A stretch of 21,134 nt of DNA from Phycisphaeraceae bacterium (GTDB lineage: Bacteria; Planctomycetota; Phycisphaerae; Phycisphaerales; Phycisphaeraceae): NCBI GenBank assembly GCA_003552605.1, contig PUNN01000492.1, positions 1 through 21,134 of the forward strand, written 5' to 3'. Shown here one piece after another: positions 1 to 6,783 of the stretch. Each line of letters begins with the position of its first letter. Position 1 is the stretch's first letter. Made by a program: the position numbers and the translations under genes. The notes below the pieces were generated by a model, which searched no databases, was not told the DNA's origin, and worked only from the letters and a program-made list of their open reading frames with translations.

Positions 1-90
1 CCCCGCCATTGCCAGAGTGATATCTTCGTCCCGGCCGGCCCGGCCGGGGCGGGTGTGCCGATCCCCCCCTACCCCTTGGAACCTCAAGCC
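1..90. other. Left-end upstream region of ppdK
   Basis: 90 bp containing a GC palindrome (CCCGGCCGG/CCCGGCCGGG, about 30-49) and no recognisable promoter. The ppdK promoter probably lies outside the window or is not sigma-70-like. Confidence 0.4.
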
Positions 91-2853
91 ATGGCCAAAA
101 AGAAAACCACCTCACGGAGCACCACCACTTCCACTGCAACCCGCACTGCAAAGAAGGCGGCGAAGAAGAAGACCGCCAAGAAGGCAGGCGCAAAGAAGGC
201 GGCAGCCACAACCAAGGCTGCGAGCAGCCGCATGGTCTATTACTTCAGCCCCAACCACTGCGATGGGGATGGGACGATGAAGGAACTGCTCGGCGGCAAG
301 GGTGCCAACCTCGCCGAGATGTGCAGCATGGGCCTGCCCGTGCCGCCCGGCTTCACCATCACCACGAAGGTGTGCGACCAGTACTACCAGAACGGCCGCA
401 AGATGCCCAAGGGGCTCATGGAAGAGGTCGGCAGGAATCTGGCACGGAAGGAGAAGGAACTGGGTAAGCGGTTCGGCGACGACACCAATCCGCTGCTGGT
501 GTCGGTGCGGTCCGGGGCCGCGATGTCCATGCCGGGGATGATGAACACGATTCTGAACCTCGGGCTCAACGACCGCTCGGTACAGGGGCTGGTGGCGGCG
601 ACGGGCAACCCGCGATTTGCCTACGATGCCTACCGTCGCGTCGTCAACATGTACGGCGATGTGGTCATGGGCATTGGCCACGAACACTTCGAGGAAGCCT
701 TCGACAAGGTCAAGCGGAAATACCGCACAAAGGTCGACACTGAGGTGCCCACCGAGGGCCTGATCGAACTGTGCGAGGCCTACAAGGATGTGTACCGCAA
801 GTTCGCCGGGGAACCATTCCCCCAGGACCCGATGGAACAGCTCGAAAAGGCGATCGAAGCGGTCTTCCGCTCCTGGATGGCACCGCGGGCCATCAAGTAC
901 CGGGAGGTCGAGAACATCCGTGGCCTGCTCGGCACGGCGGTCAACGTGCAGGCCATGGTCTATGGCAACATGGGCGAGGACTCGGGCACCGGGGTGGCCT
1001 TCACCCGTAACCCCTCGACCGGTGAGAACAAGTTTTATGGCGAGTTCCTCGTCAACGCCCAGGGCGAAGACGTGGTGGCCGGCATCCGCACGCCGCAGGG
1101 CGTGTCGGAAATGGCCAAGTGGAACAAGAAGGTCTACCAGCAGCTTCTCAAGATCAAGGACATCCTCGAGAAGAACTATCGCGACATGCAGGACATCGAG
1201 TTCACCATCGAACGGGGCACGCTTTTCATGCTCCAGACCCGTCGGGGCAAGCGCACGGCGGCGGCGGCGGTGAAAATCTCCTGCGACATGGTCAAGGAGC
1301 GGCTGATCGATCAGCGCACCGCGCTGCTCCGTATTCCGGCCAACGACCTGACCCAATTGCTGCTGCCCAGCTTCTCCCCGCAGGCCAAGGAAAAGTCCGA
1401 GGTGCTCGCCCGCGGCCTGCCCGCCTCGCCCGGCGCGGCGGTCGGTAAGCCCGCCTTTTCCGCCGCCGAGGCAGTCGACCGCGTGCATGCCGGTGAACAG
1501 GTGCTGCTTGTGCGCAAGGAGACCAGCCCGGAAGACATCGACGGCATGCATGTTGCCTCCGGTATTCTGACCAGCACGGGCGGGATGACCTCGCACGCGG
1601 CGGTGGTCGCCCGGGGCTGGGGCCGCTGCTGTGTCGCCGGTGCCGGCGAGATCCACATCGATGCCAAAGGACGCAAGCTCACCGTCAACGGCCGAAGCTT
1701 CGGCCCGAACGATGAATTGAGCATTGACGGCTCGACCGGCGAGGTCATGGCCGGCGCGGTGGCCACCGAGAGCCCCCAACTCTCGGGCGATTTTGCCACG
1801 GTCATGAAGTGGGCCGATAAGCACCGCCAACTGCGCATCCGCACCAACGCAGATACCCCCGAAGACGCCAAGCGGGCCCGGGATTTCGGGGCCGAGGGCA
1901 TCGGCCTCTGCCGTACCGAGCACATGTTCTTCGATGAGCAGCGCATCATGGCGATGCGCGAGATGATCCTCGCCGATACCCGCGAAGCGCGCGAGACGGC
2001 GCTGTTCAAGCTGTTGCCATATCAGCGCGAGGACTTCATCGGCATCTTCAAGGCGATGAAGGGCCTGCCGGTGACGGTGCGGCTGCTCGACCCGCCGCTG
2101 CATGAGTTCCTGCCCCAGGAGCCGGCTCAACAGAAGGAGATGGCGCAGGCCCTGGGCATGTCACCGTCGAAGGTGCGCAGCCGCGTCGCCTTCCTCCACG
2201 AGATGAACCCGATGCTCGGCCACCGTGGCTGCCGGCTGTCGGTGACCTATCCCGAGATTCTCGAGATGCAGGTCACCGCCATCGTCGAAGCCACCATCGC
2301 CTGCCGACGCGACAACGTCGATGTCCGGCCGGAGATCATGATTCCGCTGGTGGGCAGCGACCGGGAGTTGGCACTGTTGCGCCAGCTTGCGCTCGATACC
2401 ATTGATTCAGTGGCGAAGAAGAACAGCTTCACGGGCAAGCTGAACATCCTGGTCGGGACAATGATCGAGATCCCCCGCGCTGCGATTACCGCCGATCAGG
2501 TCGGCGCCCATGCCGACTTTTTCAGCTTCGGTACCAATGACCTGACGCAGTTGACCTTCGGTTTCAGCCGTGACGATGTCAACAGCTTCCTGCCTGAGTA
2601 CCTGTCCCGTGAACTGCTGCCGATCGATCCGTTCCAGTCGCTTGATACCAGCGGCGTTGGTCAGTTGGTGCAGATGGGCGTCGAACGGGGCAGGCAGGCG
2701 AAGCCGAACCTGAAGGTGGGCATCTGTGGCGAGCACGGTGGCGACCCCGACTCGATCCGCTTCTGCCACGGCCTGAAGCTCGACTACGTCAGTTGCTCCC
2801 CGTTCCGCGTGCCCATCGCCCGCCTCGCCGCAGCCCAGGCGGCGCTGGCCTGA
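91..2853 (+). CDS. ppdK: Pyruvate, phosphate dikinase with Lys/Ala-rich N-terminal extension
   Basis: Interconverts pyruvate, ATP and phosphate with PEP, AMP and pyrophosphate in the cytoplasm, linking glycolysis and gluconeogenesis. All three PPDK domains are visible. The N-terminal ATP-binding region has GGKGANLAEM and SVRSGAAMSMPGMMNT. The swivelling phosphohistidine domain has GGMTSHAAVVAR, with catalytic His about residue 502. The C-terminal PEP/pyruvate barrel has GTMIEIPRA, FGTNDLTQ and CGEHGGD, with catalytic Cys about 879. From the ATG at 91 the protein is 920 aa, slightly long for the family. The excess is a roughly 47-residue Lys/Ala/Thr-rich tail before MVYYFSPN, where ordinary PPDKs begin. 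A GTG at 55 would add 12 more residues. I prefer 91, although its ribosome site is weak. An ATG at 232 would give a conventional N-terminus but has no well-placed Shine-Dalgarno. The gene ends just before a strong terminator. Function is secure; the start is less so. Confidence 0.95.
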   Translation: MAKKKTTSRSTTTSTATRTAKKAAKKKTAKKAGAKKAAATTKAASSRMVYYFSPNHCDGDGTMKELLGGKGANLAEMCSMGLPVPPGFTITTKVCDQYYQNGRKMPKGLMEEVGRNLARKEKELGKRFGDDTNPLLVSVRSGAAMSMPGMMNTILNLGLNDRSVQGLVAATGNPRFAYDAYRRVVNMYGDVVMGIGHEHFEEAFDKVKRKYRTKVDTEVPTEGLIELCEAYKDVYRKFAGEPFPQDPMEQLEKAIEAVFRSWMAPRAIKYREVENIRGLLGTAVNVQAMVYGNMGEDSGTGVAFTRNPSTGENKFYGEFLVNAQGEDVVAGIRTPQGVSEMAKWNKKVYQQLLKIKDILEKNYRDMQDIEFTIERGTLFMLQTRRGKRTAAAAVKISCDMVKERLIDQRTALLRIPANDLTQLLLPSFSPQAKEKSEVLARGLPASPGAAVGKPAFSAAEAVDRVHAGEQVLLVRKETSPEDIDGMHVASGILTSTGGMTSHAAVVARGWGRCCVAGAGEIHIDAKGRKLTVNGRSFGPNDELSIDGSTGEVMAGAVATESPQLSGDFATVMKWADKHRQLRIRTNADTPEDAKRARDFGAEGIGLCRTEHMFFDEQRIMAMREMILADTREARETALFKLLPYQREDFIGIFKAMKGLPVTVRLLDPPLHEFLPQEPAQQKEMAQALGMSPSKVRSRVAFLHEMNPMLGHRGCRLSVTYPEILEMQVTAIVEATIACRRDNVDVRPEIMIPLVGSDRELALLRQLALDTIDSVAKKNSFTGKLNILVGTMIEIPRAAITADQVGAHADFFSFGTNDLTQLTFGFSRDDVNSFLPEYLSRELLPIDPFQSLDTSGVGQLVQMGVERGRQAKPNLKVGICGEHGGDPDSIRFCHGLKLDYVSCSPFRVPIARLAAAQAALA

Positions 2854-2947
2854 TCCGCCGCGGGCAGCTATCGTGTAGGTAGGTCGGGTTGGCCCTGCTG
2901 ACCCGGCCCGACCGCGGCACCTGCCGCCACCCCCGCAGCCCCCCCAG

Positions 2948-2990
2948 CCCGTGCCGGCGCGGCGCTACTTGCGCCCCGGCACGGGTTTTT
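2948..2990 (+). terminator. Intrinsic terminator after ppdK
   Basis: Perfect 10-bp outer stem CCCGTGCCGG (2948-2957) with CCGGCACGGG (2976-2985). Inside it is a second 5-bp stem (2961-2965 with 2971-2975) closing a TACTT loop. Five T residues (2986-2990) follow directly. It lies 95 nt past the ppdK stop and separates ppdK from metK transcription. Confidence 0.9.
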
Positions 2991-3139
2991 CTTGGCCTCC
3001 GGGGGGAACCCGGCAGTGCCGGGAAGGGGCGAGCAGCATCAGCGAGAACCGGTGGCACCCTCCAGGACAGATGGGGTGGTGTCGCGCTCCACGACAATGT
3101 GCAAAGAGCGGCAATCATAAGCTATTCATGACCGTTTAC

Positions 3140-3167
3140 TTGCACCAAGACCCGGCCAGGCAATAAT
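3140..3167 (+). promoter_or_regulatory. Candidate metK promoter
   Basis: TTGCAC (3140-3145) and AATAAT (3162-3167) are separated by 16 bp in the AT-richer part of the leader. The -10 matches the sigma-70 consensus at 5 of 6 positions but the -35 at only 3 of 6. A second possible -10, TATAGT at 3230-3235, lacks a good -35. The choice between them is uncertain. Confidence 0.35.
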
Positions 3168-3241
3168 CCGTTAACAGGGTCTTTAAATCTGTATTGGCTT
3201 CTGGCGGAATCCGGATGAATCCGCTAACCTATAGTCCTGAA

Positions 3242-3267
3242 TGCGGCGCTGGGGGAGCGGCGCCGCA
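3242..3267 (+). promoter_or_regulatory. Hairpin in metK 5' leader
   Basis: TGCGGCGC (3242-3249) and GCGCCGCA (3260-3267) form a perfect 8-bp stem with a 10-nt G-rich loop (TGGGGGAGCG). It ends 50 nt before the metK start. There is no T tract after it, so it is not a terminator. The loop contains a GGGGAG purine run, so pairing with other leader segments is possible. Its regulatory role is unproven. Confidence 0.45.
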
Positions 3268-3317
3268 AAGCGTTTCCTGACTCACCGTTTCACACCTTTG
3301 AAGAAAGAAGAACCGCT

Positions 3318-4553
3318 ATGACAATCAACAACGAACAGGGCAAGTACCTCTTCACCAGCGAGTCGGTGTCCATGGGGCACCCGGACAAGGTTTCCGACCA
3401 GGTCTCCGACGCCGTGCTCGATGCACTGCTTGAAGCCGACCCCCACGCCCGGGTCGCATGCGAGACCCTGTGCACCACCGGTCTGGTCATGGTCGCCGGC
3501 GAGGTCACCGTCAACAACGTCAAGGCCGTGCAGGCAATGGACGGCATCGAGGATACCGTCCGCGCGACCCTGCGGGACATCGGCTACACCGATCCGACGA
3601 TGAAGTTCGACTCTGAGAGCTGTGCCGTGCTGCGGACCATCCACGGCCAGTCGCCCGATATCAGCCGTGGCGTCGATGAGAAGGAAGATGGGGAGGGTGG
3701 AGCCGGCGACCAGGGGTTGATGTTCGGTTTCGCCTGCCGTGAGACCGATGACCTGATGCCGCTGCCGATCCACCTCAGCCATCGCCTTGTGGAGCGTCAG
3801 GCCCAGGTGCGGGAGCAGAACCTCATCCCCGGTCTTCGGCCCGATGCCAAGAGCCAGGTGACCATCGAATACGAGGGAAATAAGCCCGTGCGTGTGCATA
3901 CCGTCGTGGTCTCAACGCAACACACCCCGGAATGGAATGGCGATCAGAAGCAGGCCGAGTTGAAGCAGCAGGTCATCAAGCACATCATCGAGCCGGAGAT
4001 GCCCAAGGGCCTGTATGACCCCAAGAACGTGATCATCCACGTCAACCCGACGGGCCAGTTCGAGGTGGGTGGCCCGCACGGCGACACCGGCCTCACCGGG
4101 CGGAAGATCATCGTCGACACCTACGGTGGGCGCGGCCGCCACGGTGGTGGTGCCTTCTCCGGCAAGGATCCCACCAAGGTTGACCGGTCAGCAACGTACA
4201 TGGCCCGGCACATCGCCAAGAACATCGTGGCGGCCGGGTTTGCCGATATCTGCGAGGTCCAGCTTGCTTACGCCATCGGCGTGGCTGAGCCGATCAGTGT
4301 GCTCGTCGATACCCAGGGCACCGGCACCATCGATGAAGATGCCCTTTCCAAGGCCGTGCGTGAGACTTTCCCGTTGACGCCCAAGGGGATCATCGACTAC
4401 CTCCAGCTTCGCCGTCCGATCTATCAGGAAACGGCCCGTCACGGCCACTTCGGCCGCAAGCCGACCACCGACGGGAAGTTCACCTGGGAAAAGGTGGACA
4501 AGATTGATGAACTGAAGAAGGTGCTTGCCGGCGTGGCCGGCGCCGCGAGCTGA
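3318..4553 (+). CDS. metK: S-adenosylmethionine synthetase
   Basis: Makes S-adenosylmethionine from methionine and ATP; cytoplasmic, essential in most bacteria. It is 411 aa against about 384-400 in the family. Diagnostic motifs are present: ESVSMGHPDKVSDQ near the N-terminus (catalytic His21, metal-binding Asp23), GAGDQGLMFGFA in the middle, GPHGDTGLTGRK, and the glycine-rich loop GGGAFSGKDPTKVDRS. The C-terminus is slightly extended (KVLAGVAGAAS). The ATG at 3318 follows a purine-rich AAGAAAGAAG, a weak Shine-Dalgarno. A long leader precedes it, so metK probably has its own promoter. A 13-bp palindromic hairpin follows the stop, and ptsI begins 96 nt downstream on the same strand. No truncation or missing catalytic residue was seen. 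Confidence 0.97.
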   Translation: MTINNEQGKYLFTSESVSMGHPDKVSDQVSDAVLDALLEADPHARVACETLCTTGLVMVAGEVTVNNVKAVQAMDGIEDTVRATLRDIGYTDPTMKFDSESCAVLRTIHGQSPDISRGVDEKEDGEGGAGDQGLMFGFACRETDDLMPLPIHLSHRLVERQAQVREQNLIPGLRPDAKSQVTIEYEGNKPVRVHTVVVSTQHTPEWNGDQKQAELKQQVIKHIIEPEMPKGLYDPKNVIIHVNPTGQFEVGGPHGDTGLTGRKIIVDTYGGRGRHGGGAFSGKDPTKVDRSATYMARHIAKNIVAAGFADICEVQLAYAIGVAEPISVLVDTQGTGTIDEDALSKAVRETFPLTPKGIIDYLQLRRPIYQETARHGHFGRKPTTDGKFTWEKVDKIDELKKVLAGVAGAAS

Positions 4554-4590
4554 GTTGGCCACATGACCCCTGAACGTGGATGAGCCGGTT

Positions 4591-4618
4591 GCCACGGGCG
4601 CCATTTGGCGCCCGTGGC
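4591..4618. terminator. Perfect 13-bp palindrome between metK and ptsI
   Basis: The arms 4591-4603 and 4606-4618 are exact reverse complements (GCCACGGGCGCCA and its complement) with almost no loop, which in RNA would open to about a 4-6 nt loop. It lies 37 nt after the metK stop. No T tract follows on either strand, so it may be an attenuating or mRNA-stabilising hairpin rather than a classic terminator. Confidence 0.5.
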
Positions 4619-4649
4619 AGCCGCGCCGTCACGGCCTCCAAGCCCCCTG

Positions 4650-6407
4650 ATGCAGACCAAACGCGGCATTCCGGTTTCGCCCGGCGTGGCCATTGGCCGC
4701 GCGGTGGTGGTTGATGCCGAAGATCGCCCCGTCCCGCGACGGGTGGTAGCGCCGTCGCAGGTCGAAGCCGAAATCGCCCGGCTTGAAGATGCGCTTTCGT
4801 CCAGCATCGCCGAGTTGAAAAAGCTTCAGTCCGAGACCGAATCACGCATCGGTGTCGAACTGGCGCGCATTTTCACGTTCCACCTCGGAATGCTTCAGGA
4901 TAAGCATCTGACGGACCAGTTCCGGACGATGATCCGCGAGCAGCGTGTCACCGCCGAGCATGCGGTGTTCATGACCATGCGGGCTGAGGCACGGAAATTG
5001 CGCCAGGTGGAAGGGCGGCTTTTCCAGGAGCGCGTCAAGGACGTCTGGGACCTCGAGCGCCGTATCCTGGGGCATCTCATCGGCCGGGCTACCGAGGCCT
5101 TGGCCAACCTGCCTCATGAGGCGATCGTGGTGGCCCACGATCTGACACCGAGTCAGACCGCCGGCTTGGACAAGGATAAGGTCAAGGCACTTGCCACGGA
5201 TGCCGGTGGCCGTACCAGCCACACCGCGATTCTGGCCCATGCCTTGGGCATCCCTGCCATCGTCGGGCTTGAAGATCTCACCAGCCGCGTTGACAGTGGC
5301 GACACGCTCGTGGTCGATGCCGGCAGGGGGGTTGTCATCGTTGAGCCCGATGCCGGCCAGCTCATGCAGTACCGCGAAGAGCTGGCCCAGCAGCAGCAGC
5401 AACAGGTGACGCTTGCGGAACTGGCCGATGAGCCGGCGGTGACCACCGACGGTGTCGAGGTCAAGCTGCTTGCCAACATCGAATTTCCCTATGAGGTGTC
5501 TACCGCCCTCGCGCACGGGGCCGATGGCATCGGTCTATACCGGACCGAGTTTCTCTATCTCGCTTCCGATCTCGAGCCGACCGAGGACCAGCATTACGAT
5601 GCGTACGTCGAGGCGCTGTATGCGCTCGACGGCAGGCCACTGGTGTTGCGCACGCTCGACCTTGGCGCCGACAAGATGAGTAATGGGATGCAGTATCCGG
5701 GCGAGCGCAACCCGTTTCTCGGTTGCCGTTCGATCCGGCTGTGTCTTCAGAACCTGCCGCTATTCAAGACCCAGCTCCGGGCGGTGCTGCGGGCCAGTGT
5801 CGAGGGCGACATGCGGGTGATGTTCCCGCTGATCAGCAGCGTGATGGAACTTCGCCAGGCGCGGATGATTCTTTCCGATGTGATGGAAGACCTCGCCGAG
5901 GAGGGAGTGCCGTTCCGGGAGGATATCCCCGTGGGCATGATGGTCGAGGTGCCCTCGGCGGCGCTTCAGATCCGCAGCTTCCTGCCCGAGGTCGATTTTC
6001 TCAGCATCGGCACCAATGACCTGATCCAGTACACCGTCGCAGTCGACCGGGGCAACGAGCGGATCGCCAACCTCTATTCCCCCGCCCACCCGGCGGTGAT
6101 ACAATTGATCAGGGATGTGGTGCGGGCGGCCAACCGGGCGAAGGTCGAGGTGAGCCTCTGCGGCGAAATGGGCGGTGAGCCTGAGTTCATCATGCTCCTG
6201 CTCGGAATCGGGCTGCGGGCCTTCTCCCTGACCCCCCCGGCGGTGCCAGCCGTCAAGCGGGTGGTTCGGTCGGTGTCGATCAACCAGTGCCAGCGGATCG
6301 CGCGGCGAGTGGGGTCACTCGAGTCCGACCGCGAGATCCATAACTACCTCCGTGAGGAATTGAGACGGATTGTGCCCGGTGCCGTCGGTGGACGTTCCAT
6401 CGAATAG
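4650..6407 (+). CDS. ptsI: PTS enzyme I (PEP-protein phosphotransferase)
   Basis: Transfers phosphate from PEP through an active-site His to HPr, the first step of the phosphotransferase system. It is 585 aa from the ATG at 4650; E. coli enzyme I is 575. The order is an HPr-binding helical domain (about 30-150), a swivelling domain with GGRTSHTAI (His about 191) and a PEP-binding barrel. The barrel carries GADGIGLYRTEF, GMMVEVPSA, SIGTNDLIQYTVAVDR and LCGEMGGE (Cys about 504). The start MQTKRGIPVSPGVAIG matches the family. An in-frame TTG at 4605 is rejected because it falls inside the palindromic hairpin loop. No clear Shine-Dalgarno precedes 4650. A glutamine run from CAG repeats (about 5388-5405) lies in the linker before the barrel. 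Neither HPr nor an enzyme II is encoded in this window. Confidence 0.95.
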   Translation: MQTKRGIPVSPGVAIGRAVVVDAEDRPVPRRVVAPSQVEAEIARLEDALSSSIAELKKLQSETESRIGVELARIFTFHLGMLQDKHLTDQFRTMIREQRVTAEHAVFMTMRAEARKLRQVEGRLFQERVKDVWDLERRILGHLIGRATEALANLPHEAIVVAHDLTPSQTAGLDKDKVKALATDAGGRTSHTAILAHALGIPAIVGLEDLTSRVDSGDTLVVDAGRGVVIVEPDAGQLMQYREELAQQQQQQVTLAELADEPAVTTDGVEVKLLANIEFPYEVSTALAHGADGIGLYRTEFLYLASDLEPTEDQHYDAYVEALYALDGRPLVLRTLDLGADKMSNGMQYPGERNPFLGCRSIRLCLQNLPLFKTQLRAVLRASVEGDMRVMFPLISSVMELRQARMILSDVMEDLAEEGVPFREDIPVGMMVEVPSAALQIRSFLPEVDFLSIGTNDLIQYTVAVDRGNERIANLYSPAHPAVIQLIRDVVRAANRAKVEVSLCGEMGGEPEFIMLLLGIGLRAFSLTPPAVPAVKRVVRSVSINQCQRIARRVGSLESDREIHNYLREELRRIVPGAVGGRSIE

Positions 6408-6783
6408 GAAGCATCGGCAAAGAGACATGCGAACCGCCTTGGTTTCCGGCTGCAAGGGCGGCACAAGGCAGTCACCGTAGGGCGAGCAGCGGACGAGCTG
6501 ACCCGGACGGCCCACCGCTTTGCCGCAATCACACCTGCGGGTTGCCGCAAGCGGGCCGTGCCGGCGCCCCGGAGCCATGCCTGTTCCACCGCGCATCGCT
6601 CAGGCCCGCGGCTGACGCCCGAGGCCGTCACTGACGGCCTGCCCGGCGCGTCGCCGGCCCCGGACGGTGGTGGAGGGCCCGCCCGGAGCCCGCCGCCGCG
6701 CCTCGGCGAAGCGAGGCCGCCGGGGGCCCCGGGGCCGCCCGGCAAGGTGTGTTCGCGACCTGCAAGCATCATTCGAGGACCGA
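6408..6783 (+). other. 376-nt structured leader upstream of rne
   Basis: No convincing gene. The right half is extremely G+C-rich and full of inverted repeats, for example AGGCCGTC (6622-6629) with GACGGCCT (6633-6640), and GCCTCG (6700-6705) with CGAGGC (6712-6717) inside a larger GC stem. In-frame codons extend upstream of rne to 6667, but they read as Arg/Pro/Gly-rich translation of GC-rich RNA and do not resemble any RNase E N-terminus. E. coli rne has a long leader that mediates autoregulation. A similar role here is only an inference. Confidence 0.5.
6775..6779 (+). promoter_or_regulatory. Ribosome binding site deciding rne start
   Basis: GAGGA lies 4 nt before the ATG at 6784. This supports that start over the upstream in-frame codons. 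The next in-frame ATG (6799) has no better site. Confidence 0.6.

Larger units (their letters stand above)
2854..3317 (+). other. 464-nt ppdK-metK intergenic region and metK leader
   Basis: No credible coding sequence. From left to right it holds an inverted repeat (2882-2888 with 2907-2913), the ppdK terminator (2948-2990) and a small hairpin with 6-bp arms 3009-3014/3018-3023. Next is a clearly AT-richer stretch (about 3105-3240) likely to contain the metK promoter, and then an 8-bp GC hairpin (3242-3249/3260-3267) upstream of an A/G-rich ribosome site. Long leaders before metK often carry SAM-responsive RNAs. I cannot match this one to a SAM riboswitch class. Confidence 0.6.

Noticed and set aside
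112..2130. Long open frame on the minus strand opposite ppdK (672 codons)
   Set aside because: It is a mirror of a well-identified PPDK in G+C-rich DNA. Its translation is Leu/His/Arg/Gly-rich and matches no family I recognise.
3050..3085. Possible SAM-I/SAM-IV riboswitch fragment in the metK leader (GGTGGCACCCTCC ... GGGGTGGTG)
   Set aside because: Some bases resemble the riboswitch core, but the closing P1 helix, the kink-turn and the GGCAACC segment are not present, so the match is not enough to call.
4605..4649. Upstream TTG start for ptsI
   Set aside because: The TTG sits in the centre of a perfect 13-bp palindrome, and the extra residues are not conserved. The ATG at 4650 gives the normal family N-terminus.
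6667..6783. In-frame N-terminal extension of rne
   Set aside because: The extension is Arg/Pro/Gly-rich translation of hairpin DNA. GAGGA at 6775 and the family N-terminus support the ATG at 6784.
6408..6783. RNase P RNA, tmRNA, 6S or SRP RNA in the ptsI-rne gap
   Set aside because: None of the conserved signature sequences of these RNAs was seen on either strand.
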